Source of the DNA: an uncultured Clostridia bacterium
GTDB lineage: Bacteria; Bacillota; Clostridia; TANB77; CAG-508
Length of the DNA stretch: 64,000 nt
Assembly: GCA_949388605.1 (NCBI GenBank)
Contig: CASKJV010000005.1
Location: forward strand, 56,781-120,780
Direction: 5' to 3'
A model generated the notes under the pieces. It did not search any database, was not told the DNA's origin, and was given only the letters and a program-made list of their open reading frames with translations. Below, piece by piece: positions 19,556 to 27,584 of the stretch (position 1 is its first letter; every line of letters starts with the position of its first letter). The position numbers and the translations under genes are program-made.

Positions 19556-19601
19556 AATAAATTTTTTGAACTATACAAAAGTATGTGACAAAAAATTTAT
19601 T
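19556..19601. repeat. Hairpin in the aspS leader after the T-box
   Basis: AATAAATTTTTT (19556-19567) and AAAAAATTTATT (19590-19601) pair perfectly, and inside them ACTATAC and GTATGT pair across AAAA. It lies in the untranslated region between the T-box terminator and aspS. Function is unknown. Confidence 0.5.
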
Positions 19602-19639
19602 GAAGTCAACACAGCAATACGAAGTTTTATATTTCTCAA

Positions 19640-19882
19640 AACAAAAAGCTTTCGTCTCTGTAGATATACTACAGGGACGAAAGCTTAACTTCCGCGGTGC
19701 CACCCTATTTGAAAACATAAAGTTTTCCTCTTTTAAATAAAGTTGCATTGGTAAATTTTACAACTTTTTTATTGCTCCAATGTGTTTCACTAAAAGAACT
19801 TAATTTAAAATGCTCTCAGCCGGTGGCATTTTTTCTCTGTAAAATGTTTTTCAAATAGCTTTCATTTTCATTGCAATTAATT
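19640..19882 (-). promoter_or_regulatory. T-box riboswitch controlling aspS
   Basis: On the minus strand the T-box sequence AGGGTGGCACCGCGGA lies at 19706-19691 and is followed by a strong terminator: arms 19686-19669 and 19663-19646 (AAGCTTTCGTCCCTGTAG type) and then TTTTTGTTTTG. Upstream are the other parts of the element: Stem I closed by TTGCAATG and CATTGGAGCAA, a GGCTGAGAG distal segment, and a Stem III of AAGTTG/CAACTT. The specifier side of the internal loop reads GTGAAACACATTGG, so the specifier is best read as AAC (Asn, 19786-19784), not GAC. Uncharged tRNA binding stabilises the antiterminator and lets aspS be transcribed. Confidence 0.93.
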
Positions 19883-19888
19883 TTATTA

Positions 19889-19918
19889 ATTATAATGCAT
19901 TTTTACCAATTTTGTCAA
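19889..19918 (-). promoter_or_regulatory. Promoter of the aspS T-box leader
   Basis: On the minus strand TTGACA (19918-19913), an 18-base spacer and TATAAT (19894-19889), both hexamers perfect. Start of transcription is predicted near 19882. Confidence 0.85.
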
Positions 19919-19921
19919 GAT

Positions 19922-20557
19922 TTATTCTTCAGGTGTTCCTTCATCTATGATTTCTTTAACTTTTGCATATTGTTCTTTTACATTTTCTATGCAATGTATT
20001 CCTAATCCATTTTTTCCATACATTTTGTTATGTTTAGAATTATATGTAGAACCACTACTTGCATTTGTGAAAATTTTTATAGTTCCTATATTAAATACTC
20101 TTTCAAGAATATTTTGACTCATAGTAACTTCTCTTATATATTTGTATTTTAATTCTTTTTCTTCTTTATTCAAAAATCCGTCTTTGTATTCAGCTTTTGT
20201 TTCATAAAAATTATATTCTAAATCATCATATTGCATTTTTTCAAATACTAATTTTATTATAACATATAAGATAGCAACAAAAAGTACCATACCTACTAAT
20301 GATGGGAAAAGAAATAATAATTCAACAATTGATTCAGATAACCATAATGCTATTATAATAATCCATAATAAAGTTACTCCAGCTGTAGAAATTATTTTAT
20401 ATCCCCAATTAAATTTTGGTTTTAATTGAAATTTTACAGTATTGTCTTTTTTTACTTCTTTGTTTTCTTTTGTGCTTTCACCCATTCTATCATTTCCACA
20501 ATTTGGGCAAAAACGTGCATCATCATTCATTTCAGTTCCACAATTTTTACAGAACAT
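19922..20557 (-). CDS. Zinc-ribbon membrane protein with a bacterial PH-like domain (paralogue 1)
   Basis: A 211-residue protein. The N-terminus is a C4 zinc ribbon, MFCKNCGTEMNDDARFCPNC. After a charged linker come two hydrophobic segments (about residues 58-105). The C-terminal part, with KAEYKDGFLNKEEKELKYKY and IREVTMSQNILERVFNIGTI, matches the bacterial PH (bPH2/DUF304) domain. It is probably anchored in the membrane with the ribbon in the cytosol. No enzymatic role is known. The gene downstream on the minus strand is aspS, whose promoter begins in the gap after its stop codon. It has a tandem paralogue 34 bases upstream with the same layout. Confidence 0.8.
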   Translation of the reverse strand: MFCKNCGTEMNDDARFCPNCGNDRMGESTKENKEVKKDNTVKFQLKPKFNWGYKIISTAGVTLLWIIIIALWLSESIVELLFLFPSLVGMVLFVAILYVIIKLVFEKMQYDDLEYNFYETKAEYKDGFLNKEEKELKYKYIREVTMSQNILERVFNIGTIKIFTNASSGSTYNSKHNKMYGKNGLGIHCIENVKEQYAKVKEIIDEGTPEE

Positions 20558-20591
20558 TATAAATTCCTCCTTGTATTATATATTACTAATT

Positions 20592-21167
20592 TTACGCATC
20601 AATTACATCTTTTATTTTTTTATAAACTTCTTGAACATTTTGAACATTTACTATGCAAATACCATTTCCTACTCCTGTTTCTGCGTTAGTAAATAAAACT
20701 ATATTACCAATATTAAATATTCTTTGTATTATAGTTTGACGCATAGTTACTTCTCTTATGTACTTATATTTAACTTCTTTTTCAGAAACGTTTAAAAAGC
20801 TATCTCTATATATAACTTTTGTTTTATAAAAATCATAAGAATAATTATCATATTGTTTTTTAGTAAATAAGTATGATATTCCAAATATAACTGCAAAAAT
20901 AGCAAACATAATTCCTGCAATTACTATTCCTATACCTTCTTCTCCCATTGAAATTGGTAAAACCATAAATAGTACTAATATAATAAATGTAACTATATAT
21001 GGTAATATCATATATCCTATTTTATAAGTTGGTTTAACATTTAGTTGAACTTCTTTGTCACTTATTTTTTCTTTTACTTTTTTTGTTTCTCCATTAATAC
21101 TTGCTCCACAATTAGTACAAAATAATGCTGAATCTGGTAATTTTGTTCCGCATTTTTCACAAAACAT
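20592..21167 (-). CDS. Zinc-ribbon membrane protein with a bacterial PH-like domain (paralogue 2)
   Basis: A 191-residue protein with the same plan as its neighbour: C4 ribbon MFCEKCGTKLPDSALFCTNC, a linker, two membrane segments (about residues 50-100) and a bPH2 domain with KVIYRDSFLNVSEKEVKYKY and IREVTMRQTIIQRIFNIGNI. The shared core (KYIREVTM, hydrophobic, FNIG) shows tandem duplication followed by clear divergence in the first half. Ribosome site GAAAGGAG. The 289 bases upstream (21168-21456) hold no gene that I can see. Confidence 0.8.
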   Translation of the reverse strand: MFCEKCGTKLPDSALFCTNCGASINGETKKVKEKISDKEVQLNVKPTYKIGYMILPYIVTFIILVLFMVLPISMGEEGIGIVIAGIMFAIFAVIFGISYLFTKKQYDNYSYDFYKTKVIYRDSFLNVSEKEVKYKYIREVTMRQTIIQRIFNIGNIVLFTNAETGVGNGICIVNVQNVQEVYKKIKDVIDA

Positions 21168-21456
21168 AATTAAAGATCTCCTTTCAATTTTTTATTTTAA
21201 ATTTATTAAAACAATAGCAGACAATATTTAATCTAAAACAACAAAATTTTACAAAATTGTCTACATATTTACTCTGTATAAGCTATATGTACAAATTAAA
21301 AATTATACAACTAGAACATGTTCATATACAAAGATTTATATAATATATAAGTTCAAGAAACTCTGTTATTATACAAAATAATTATATCTTGTTTCTACAA
21401 AATTTTCAATATTTTTTTCAATATTTGTTTAGTAAAACCATTATTCTAAATAAACT

Positions 21457-22533
21457 TTAATATATATACCATAATCCTTTATCTTTTAATTCTTGGATTT
21501 TTTTATTATGCTCAGAATTACTTTTTGTGAAATAAACTTTTCCATTTTTATCTGCTACAAAATACAATGCATCTGTTGTTTTATATTCTAATGTAGCTTG
21601 GATTGCAGATTTACTTGGATTACATATTGGACCTATTGGAATTTTTCCAATCATATTTGGCCCCCTAGTATTATATGCATTTTCTGTATTTAGCTCTTTA
21701 GCAGTTAAATCTCGTTCTCCCATATCAACTTTAAAAGCATAATATGTAGTAACATCACTACCTAAACTCATTTTTTCTTTTATCCTATTAAAGAACACAC
21801 CTACAATTTCTGCTCTATCTTCAGTTGATTTTCCCTCAAGTTCAGCCATAGAAGCTATTGTTAATATTTGATGAACTGTTAAATTGTTTTTTTCTATTTG
21901 CTCTTTATAAGTACTTAAATATTTATCAGTAAAGTTTAGTATTATATTAAAAATTGTTTTAACTGAAACTTCTTTATTTTCAAAAGTATATGTATCAGGT
22001 AAAATATATCCTTCTAATGCATAATATATTCTAGAATCTTTAATTTCATCTGTTATAAACCAGTATTTATCAATTAATGAATCTATATATTCTTCATCTT
22101 CTAATAAATTAAATACATCTTCTTCTGTATTTACTGTTTTATCTGCAATTGTTTTAGCAATCCATCTTATATTTTTGCCTTCAATAAAAGTAATTTTAAC
22201 AGTATCGTCAGTAACATCTCCATTTACAAGATGTTCTATAATTTTAGATAAATCTTCGCTTCTATTTAAATTATATTTTCCAGCTTTTAAATTATTAATG
22301 TTATTTATTTTGGTATAAATCTTCATTGCAGTTGCATTTTTTATTATATTATTTTTTTCTAATAAATTTGCAATACTTTTTACACCCATTCCTTCTTCAA
22401 TTTCTAATGTGACAAATTCTTCTGATTTTGTTACAGCCTTTAAACTATTTATATACCATACAAATACTCCTACTCCCAAAAGTATTATTAAAGCTATTAT
22501 TAAAATTCCAATCTTAGTTTTATTCATTCTCAT
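21457..22533 (-). CDS. mltG: Endolytic murein transglycosylase MltG
   Basis: A 358-residue YceG/MltG protein. It has one N-terminal membrane helix (residues ~6-30, cytoplasmic start MRMNKTK), a LysM-like subdomain, and the catalytic domain. The catalytic glutamate lies in ASMAELEGKSTEDR, the family's IAS(I/M)xExE region, followed by IVGVFFNRIKEKMSLGSDVTTYYA and the GPICNPSKSAIQATLEY segment. It cuts nascent peptidoglycan at the outer face of the membrane and sets glycan length. The start is weakly preceded by GAGTGG. It follows a GH18-like gene by 41 bases, and the two probably share a transcript for cell-wall functions. Confidence 0.93.
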   Translation of the reverse strand: MRMNKTKIGILIIALIILLGVGVFVWYINSLKAVTKSEEFVTLEIEEGMGVKSIANLLEKNNIIKNATAMKIYTKINNINNLKAGKYNLNRSEDLSKIIEHLVNGDVTDDTVKITFIEGKNIRWIAKTIADKTVNTEEDVFNLLEDEEYIDSLIDKYWFITDEIKDSRIYYALEGYILPDTYTFENKEVSVKTIFNIILNFTDKYLSTYKEQIEKNNLTVHQILTIASMAELEGKSTEDRAEIVGVFFNRIKEKMSLGSDVTTYYAFKVDMGERDLTAKELNTENAYNTRGPNMIGKIPIGPICNPSKSAIQATLEYKTTDALYFVADKNGKVYFTKSNSEHNKKIQELKDKGLWYIY

Positions 22534-22574
22534 AATTCCACTCTAAATATTATATAATTAATATTTCCTTTCTC

Positions 22575-23750
22575 TTAATCATCAAAAATGTAATCCACTA
22601 CATTTTCTAATCTATTTTTTTCTAAATTACTATCATTTAACGTTATTGCAACTTTCAGGTTTTCCCTCTTAAATCTAGGATATAACTCTAACAAAAATCT
22701 ATAAAAACTATTTATATCATCTATTGAATCAAATTTAATATTAATTCCTAAATAGTTATGTTTAATAACTAAATCTTTCAAAGAGTTAATTGCTTGACTT
22801 CTTTGTGAAAAAGTAAGCAATGTGCTTGAAACACTTTCCGTATTAGTTACCCCTGGCATTATTTGAAGTCCATTACTGTCTGTCCAATTTTTATAAACAG
22901 AATATGTTGCTGTAGTACTTGTTGTTTTATCTAATACTTTACTGTCTGTGTCTATATAAAAGAAAGTAGGACTAACAACATTTAATTTATTGGAATCTAT
23001 TGAAATATTATCATAAATCCCAAAAATATTCGAATAATTTTCATATAGACTTATTTCTTGTTTCTCATATTTTACATTTTCTCTTACAATTTTTTCATCA
23101 CTTATTTTTTTACTTTTTATATATCCTATATTACCAATACTAGTTCTAATTTTTCTATATTTGCCATTATCCTCTAATATAAAAATTTTTTCTCCTATTA
23201 TTAAATTTTCCAATGTTTTACCATCAAAAAAACCTTTTTTCTCATGAAGCTTAGTTTTTTTTGAAATATAACCTTCTCTTTTTTCTTTTAAAAGAGAATC
23301 TATAATTATTCTATTATTTTCTTTCGTATATTCTAATTCTATATCATATACCTTTTGTAAATCTTTAATAGGCAAATATATTCTTTTATCTATTTCTTGT
23401 AAATTTCCATTTAATTTTATATTTTCATCGTCTATTACAGCATATTCTTCATTAATTTTTAATAAAGCAACATGGGTATTATATGTAGTAATTAATTCTT
23501 TTTCAGCTTCATTATAATATATAGTTTCATCAAATATTTTTTGTATATCTTCTTTAGAAAAATAAATATTTTCTCCTTCATCAATAATAACTTTATGTAT
23601 TGTTTCTACAAATTCATTGTTAATTAAAATTGTTAGTTCTTTTTCCTTATTTTTTTTGTTTATATTAATAGTTATAATCATGAATATAAAAAGTATAATT
23701 ATACAACTAATAACTTTTCGAAAATTAAGTTTTTTCTTCTTTTTAATCAT
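22575..23750 (-). CDS. Cell-wall protein with a truncated GH18-like barrel
   Basis: A 391-residue protein with one N-terminal signal anchor (residues ~12-30). Residues ~35-155 resemble a copper-amine-oxidase-N/stalk-like domain (EEYAVIDDENIKLNGNLQ and RIYLPIKDL), residues ~165-225 an SH3-like domain, and the rest the first half of a GH18 glycosidase barrel (VSPTFFYID, GLQIMPGVTN, YLGINIKFDSIDDINSFYRF). Relatives known to me run to 530-560 residues and keep a DxxDxDxE motif; here the corresponding GINIKFDSID lacks it, and the protein ends at VVDYIFDD about half way through the barrel. Only 41 bases separate it from mltG, so the lost half is not downstream. It probably binds glycan or peptidoglycan without cutting it. 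Confidence 0.7.
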   Translation of the reverse strand: MIKKKKKLNFRKVISCIIILFIFMIITININKKNKEKELTILINNEFVETIHKVIIDEGENIYFSKEDIQKIFDETIYYNEAEKELITTYNTHVALLKINEEYAVIDDENIKLNGNLQEIDKRIYLPIKDLQKVYDIELEYTKENNRIIIDSLLKEKREGYISKKTKLHEKKGFFDGKTLENLIIGEKIFILEDNGKYRKIRTSIGNIGYIKSKKISDEKIVRENVKYEKQEISLYENYSNIFGIYDNISIDSNKLNVVSPTFFYIDTDSKVLDKTTSTTATYSVYKNWTDSNGLQIMPGVTNTESVSSTLLTFSQRSQAINSLKDLVIKHNYLGINIKFDSIDDINSFYRFLLELYPRFKRENLKVAITLNDSNLEKNRLENVVDYIFDD

Positions 23751-24142
23751 TAGTTTTTCTCCATTTATTAAAATAAAATTTAGTAAAATTATATAATATC
23801 AGAAGAAAAAAATCTACATTTTTTGATATATTTTTCAAAGTATATTTTTCCAATTTTTTAATATATTAGTTTAAACTGTTTAGTTAAACATATTTAAAAG
23901 ATTTTATGATTTTTAATAAAACTATTTTTTATTACATTTTAATATTTTTGTAAATTTTTATAATTAATGCAGTATAATTTTAAAGTATTTAATTTATCAG
24001 ACTTATTTTTTATTAAAACATAAATTTAAATACAAATTATCAATATTAATATTTTTTCGTTTTTATATTTATTTTTTCTTAAAAATATAGTATAATAGTT
24101 TTGTCAAATAATATTGTTTTTTATACAAATTGGAGGTGTATT
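23751..24142. other. 392-bp divergent intergenic region, no gene seen
   Basis: Very AT-rich, between the minus-strand wall gene and plus-strand nfeD. The only clear element is a -10 like TATAAT at 24091-24096, with poor -35 candidates, probably for nfeD. A symmetric TAGTTTAAACTGTTTAGTTAAA stretch lies near 23868. No open frame is convincing. Confidence 0.5.
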
Positions 24143-24610
24143 ATGTTATACTGGCAATTTTGGCTTATACTTTCTGGAATATTTCTTCTAATAGAAATAT
24201 TTAATGTTAGTTTTTTGATATTTTGGTTTTCAATAGGTGCTTTAATAGCAATGTTATCAAGTTTTATAATTAGTAACATATTTTTGCAGGCAACAATATT
24301 TTTAGTTACTTCTACCTTATTACTATTTGTAACTAAACCTTTTGTAAATAAGATTTTGCCAAAAGACTCTTTTATAAAAACTAATTCTAGTTCTATAGAA
24401 GGAAAAATAGGAAAAGTTATTATAGATATTGAGCCAATTGAAGGCAAAGGTCAAATTAAAATTAATAGTGAAATTTGGTCTGCAAAGTCAATTGATAATA
24501 CATATATATCTAAAAACACTGAAATCATTGTTGAAAAAATCGAAGGTGTAAAAGCAATTGTAAAACCATTGCGAACAGAAGTTAGTTCTAAAGAAAAAAT
24601 ATCTAATTAG
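24143..24610 (+). CDS. NfeD family membrane protein
   Basis: A 155-residue short NfeD. There are three hydrophobic segments in residues 5-75 (WQFWLILSGIFLLIEIFNV and after), then a soluble C-terminal OB-fold beta-barrel (about residues 88-145, IEGKIGKVIIDIEPIEGKGQ to IVEKIEGVKAIVKP). It begins at ATG 24143 with GGAGG seven bases upstream; an earlier TTG at 24101 has no ribosome site. NfeD proteins pair with SPFH/stomatin proteins to organise membrane microdomains, and the stomatin gene follows here on the same strand, 229 bases later. Confidence 0.88.
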   Translation: MLYWQFWLILSGIFLLIEIFNVSFLIFWFSIGALIAMLSSFIISNIFLQATIFLVTSTLLLFVTKPFVNKILPKDSFIKTNSSSIEGKIGKVIIDIEPIEGKGQIKINSEIWSAKSIDNTYISKNTEIIVEKIEGVKAIVKPLRTEVSSKEKISN

Positions 24611-24678
24611 TTTTACATGCAATTACTCTATATACTAAACTTTTCAGTACATATATTAATACACAATCTTTAATAAAT

Positions 24679-24726
24679 AGAGTTACATCAAACTGCTTCT
24701 TATTCTTGCATAAAGCAGTTGACTCT
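24679..24726 (+). repeat. Hairpin between nfeD and the stomatin gene
   Basis: AGAGT (24679-24683) pairs with ACTCT (24722-24726), and AACTGCTT (24691-24698) with AAGCAGTT (24713-24720). No U-tract follows. It could shape relative expression of the two genes. Confidence 0.4.
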
Positions 24727-24839
24727 ACAATAATAAATATGTAAAATTAACAAAGTCATAATGTAATAGGAAATATATATTTCTTTCCTGTTATATAAAA
24801 ATTAAAAATTAAAAAATTAAAATTAGGAGGATTATAATA

Positions 24840-25748
24840 ATGGGAATGTTTTTATTAGTATTATTTATAATTATTTGTATCATCGCATACAACACAATCA
24901 AAGTAGTTAGACAATCAGAAGTATATATTATTGAAAGATTAGGTAGATTTCATAAAGTAGCAGATGCTGGTCTTACAATAATAGTTCCATTTTTAGATAA
25001 AGTTCGTTCAGTAGTAAGTTTAAAGCAACAAACAATGGATATTCCACCACAAGGTGTTATTACTTCTGATAATGTTACAATTACTATAGACACAGTTGTG
25101 TTCTATAAAATTACAGATCCAGCAAAAGCTGTTTACGAAATTCAAAGTTTAAAAAAAGGTATAGAATATTTAGCAATTACAACAATTCGTGATATTGTTG
25201 GTAAAATGGAATTAGACCAAACATTCTCTTCTAGAGATCAAATCAATGATAGATTAAGAGTTATTCTTGATGAAGCAACAGATGCTTGGGGATGTAAAAT
25301 AGATAGAGTTGAAATAAAAGATATTACCCCACCAGCAGATATTAGAGATGCAATGGAAAAACAAATGAATGCAGAAAGAAATAAGAGAGCTTTAATTCTT
25401 GAAGCTGAAGGAGAAAGACAATCTGCAATAACTCTTGCCGAAGGTAGAAAGCAAGCTGCTATATTAGATGCAGAAGCTGACAGAGAGTCAAAAATTAGAA
25501 GAGCTACTGGTGAAGCTGAAGCTATTAAAAAAGTGGCTGATGCAAAAGCTCAAGAAATTCAATTAGTTTATGATGCAATCAAAAAAGCAAATCCAGATGA
25601 AAAATTAGTTCAAATAAAATCTTTAGAAGCTTTAAAAGAAGTTGCCAAAGGTGATGCAAACAAAATATTTATTCCTTTTGAAGCAACACAAGCTCTTGGA
25701 AGCATTGGTGCTGTTTCAGATGTAATAAAAAAAAGAAAAGATAACTAA
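24840..25748 (+). CDS. SPFH/band-7 (stomatin-like, QmcA-type) membrane protein
   Basis: A 302-residue stomatin-like protein. The first ~20 residues form a membrane hairpin (MGMFLLVLFIIICIIAYNTI), then comes the SPFH domain: VRQSEVYIIERLGRFHKV, VPFLDKVRSVVSLKQQTMDI and MELDQTFSSRDQINDRLRVI. A coiled coil follows (about residues 180-240) rich in E/A/R. It oligomerises at the inner membrane and works with NfeD. The ribosome site AGGAGG is strong. It lies after nfeD on the same strand; a bidirectional terminator follows. Confidence 0.93.
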   Translation: MGMFLLVLFIIICIIAYNTIKVVRQSEVYIIERLGRFHKVADAGLTIIVPFLDKVRSVVSLKQQTMDIPPQGVITSDNVTITIDTVVFYKITDPAKAVYEIQSLKKGIEYLAITTIRDIVGKMELDQTFSSRDQINDRLRVILDEATDAWGCKIDRVEIKDITPPADIRDAMEKQMNAERNKRALILEAEGERQSAITLAEGRKQAAILDAEADRESKIRRATGEAEAIKKVADAKAQEIQLVYDAIKKANPDEKLVQIKSLEALKEVAKGDANKIFIPFEATQALGSIGAVSDVIKKRKDN

Positions 25749-25759
25749 ATAAAAAATAG

Positions 25760-25788
25760 AATCAGCATAGTATAAAGCTATGCTGATT
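25760..25788. terminator. Bidirectional terminator between stomatin gene and cysteine desulfurase
   Basis: AATCAGCATAG (25760-25770) and CTATGCTGATT (25778-25788) form a perfect 11-bp stem. T-rich tracts follow on both strands. Confidence 0.85.
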
Positions 25789-25793
25789 TAATT

Positions 25794-26936
25794 TTATATT
25801 TTTCTTAATTTTTTTACACTTTCTTCAAGTGCATCTAATAAAAATTTTGTATCTTCTATAGTATTTTCTTTTCCAAAAGTTACTCTTAAAGCACTTTTGG
25901 CTAAAAATTTTGGTATTCCCATAGCAAGCAATACATGTGAACTATTAACAAATCCAGCACTACACGCAGAACCACTAGAAGTACATATTCCTTGTTCAGA
26001 TAACATTTCTACTAATTTGCTTCCATCAACTCCACTAAAACTAATATTAGCATTACCTGATAATCTAGAATTCATATCACCATTTATTTTTATATTAGGA
26101 ATTCTTTCTTCTACTTCTGAAATATAATAATCTCTCAAATTTTTCAACTTTCTATTATAAGTAATAATATTATTATTAGCTAATTCCAATGCTTTAGTAA
26201 TTCCAACAATTCCTGGTACATTTTCTGTTCCAGCCCTCTTATCTCGTTCTTGATGACCGCCATCTTGCATTCTTAAAAAATTGATTTTTTCATTAATATA
26301 AGCAATTCCAATTCCTTTTGGTCCATAAAATTTATGACCTGACATTGATAATGCGCCTATATTAGATTTTTTAACATCAATTAATATATTTCCTACTGCC
26401 TGAACGCTATCTGTATGAAAATATACTCCATACTTTTGAGCTATTTTTGCTATCTCATCAATTGGTTGAATTGTGCCAATTTCATTATTTGCATACATTA
26501 TACTTATTAAAGATGTATTTCTTGTAATTGCTCTTTCTATATCTTTTGGATTTATAATACCTTTAGAATTTGGTGTAATATATGTTATTCTAAAGCCAAA
26601 TTTTTCTAAAAATTCACAAGTATTCAATATGGCAGAATGTTCAATTTTACTAGTAATTATGTGATTACCATATTTTCTATTAGCAAATGCAATTCCTTTC
26701 AAAATCATATTATCACTTTCTGTTCCACCACTTGTAAAATATATTTCATTTACTTTGCAATTTAGAATTGTTGCAATTTTCATTCTTGCAAGACTAATAA
26801 TTTCTTTATTTTCTTTTCCAATACTATAAATTGAAGATGGATTCCCATAATTTTGAGAAAAATATGGAATCATCGCATTTAAAACTTCTTCATCAACACT
26901 TGTTGTAGCAGCATGATCAAAATATCTTATCTTCAT
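25794..26936 (-). CDS. Cysteine desulfurase (IscS/NifS-like)
   Basis: A 380-residue PLP-dependent class V aminotransferase that takes sulfur from cysteine for iron-sulfur clusters or tRNA thiolation. The start is YFDHAATTSVDEEVL, the PLP lysine lies in MSGHKFYGPKGIG, the aspartate in FHTDSVQAVG, and the catalytic cysteine loop is CTSSGSACSAGF, the long-loop group-I form. Length fits. No iscU or thiI is next to it; the minus-strand gene upstream is a small membrane protein. The start is preceded by GGGAG. It could be NifS or IscS; the sequence does not settle it. Confidence 0.93.
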   Translation of the reverse strand: MKIRYFDHAATTSVDEEVLNAMIPYFSQNYGNPSSIYSIGKENKEIISLARMKIATILNCKVNEIYFTSGGTESDNMILKGIAFANRKYGNHIITSKIEHSAILNTCEFLEKFGFRITYITPNSKGIINPKDIERAITRNTSLISIMYANNEIGTIQPIDEIAKIAQKYGVYFHTDSVQAVGNILIDVKKSNIGALSMSGHKFYGPKGIGIAYINEKINFLRMQDGGHQERDKRAGTENVPGIVGITKALELANNNIITYNRKLKNLRDYYISEVEERIPNIKINGDMNSRLSGNANISFSGVDGSKLVEMLSEQGICTSSGSACSAGFVNSSHVLLAMGIPKFLAKSALRVTFGKENTIEDTKFLLDALEESVKKLRKI

Positions 26937-27000
26937 AAATAATTTTCTCCCAATTATTTTATAAACTTTCCCTTATAAAAGAAAAAATAGATTTAATAAT

Positions 27001-27036
27001 ATATTATAGAAATTGCAAAGCAATTTCCTATAATAT
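27001..27036. repeat. ATTATAG-AAATTGC palindrome, dispersed copy
   Basis: ATATTATAGAAATTGC, a three-base loop and GCAATTTCCTATAATAT. It has the same core as the palindrome at 13063-13100 and the partial copy near 16970, but lacks the GCTTCG tail. Confidence 0.7.
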
Positions 27037-27083
27037 AAAAAAAATATCAATTTTTATATAATATGAAAAATTGATATTTTTTG
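27037..27083 (-). terminator. Terminator after the small membrane-protein gene
   Basis: AAAAATATCAATTTTT and AAAAATTGATATTTTT pair perfectly across a short AT loop. On the minus strand the stem ends in a run of eight T. Confidence 0.75.
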
Positions 27084-27100
27084 TGAAATTTATTATTAAA

Positions 27101-27433
27101 TTATTGAGATTCCCATCTAGTAATTCTTATATCTTTATATTTATTTAATATTTCCATATACTTTTCATAATCTTCTTCCCATAGTGCGTCTGGTACTTTT
27201 CTAAATGCATCAAAAACTTCATCAGCTTCACTCAAGAATAGTATTTGCTGTTGAGGCGTTAATTTTTCATATTTTAATGAAAATGCATATAATTTATTTA
27301 AAGTTTCATTTGCTTTCATAAAAGACCAAAAGTCTTTAACTTCCATTCCAGCCATTTTTATTTGCATTACTGCAAGTACTGCTAAAAAAACTATTACCAT
27401 TAATAAAATTACAATAATTACTGCAAATATCAA
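27101..27433 (-). CDS. Small single-pass membrane protein, unknown function
   Basis: A 110-residue protein. Residues 3-25 form one membrane helix (FAVIIVILLMVIVFLAVLAV), and the cytosolic or outer part is charged and helical (WSFMKANETLNKLYAFSLKY, then EADEVFDAFRKVPDALWEED). It begins at TTG 27433 with AGGTG seven bases upstream. No family recognised. It has its own terminator downstream and converges on nothing; the plus-strand CDF gene begins 151 bases to its right. Confidence 0.6.
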   Translation of the reverse strand: MIFAVIIVILLMVIVFLAVLAVMQIKMAGMEVKDFWSFMKANETLNKLYAFSLKYEKLTPQQQILFLSEADEVFDAFRKVPDALWEEDYEKYMEILNKYKDIRITRWESQ

Positions 27434-27584
27434 TTATAACACCTATCTTTCTATATTTCTTTTGTTAAACTATGCTGATTATAACATATAGTTTTTTTTT
27501 TATCAATATCTTGTAAATTTTTTATTCTATGTTATCATATTTTATAATAAATCATTTATTATTATTTTATTTATGGAGAGTATT

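Noticed and set aside
27573..27584. Earlier CDF start codon
   Set aside because: The ribosome-binding sequence GGAGAG would lie inside the gene; the ATG at 27585 fits it.
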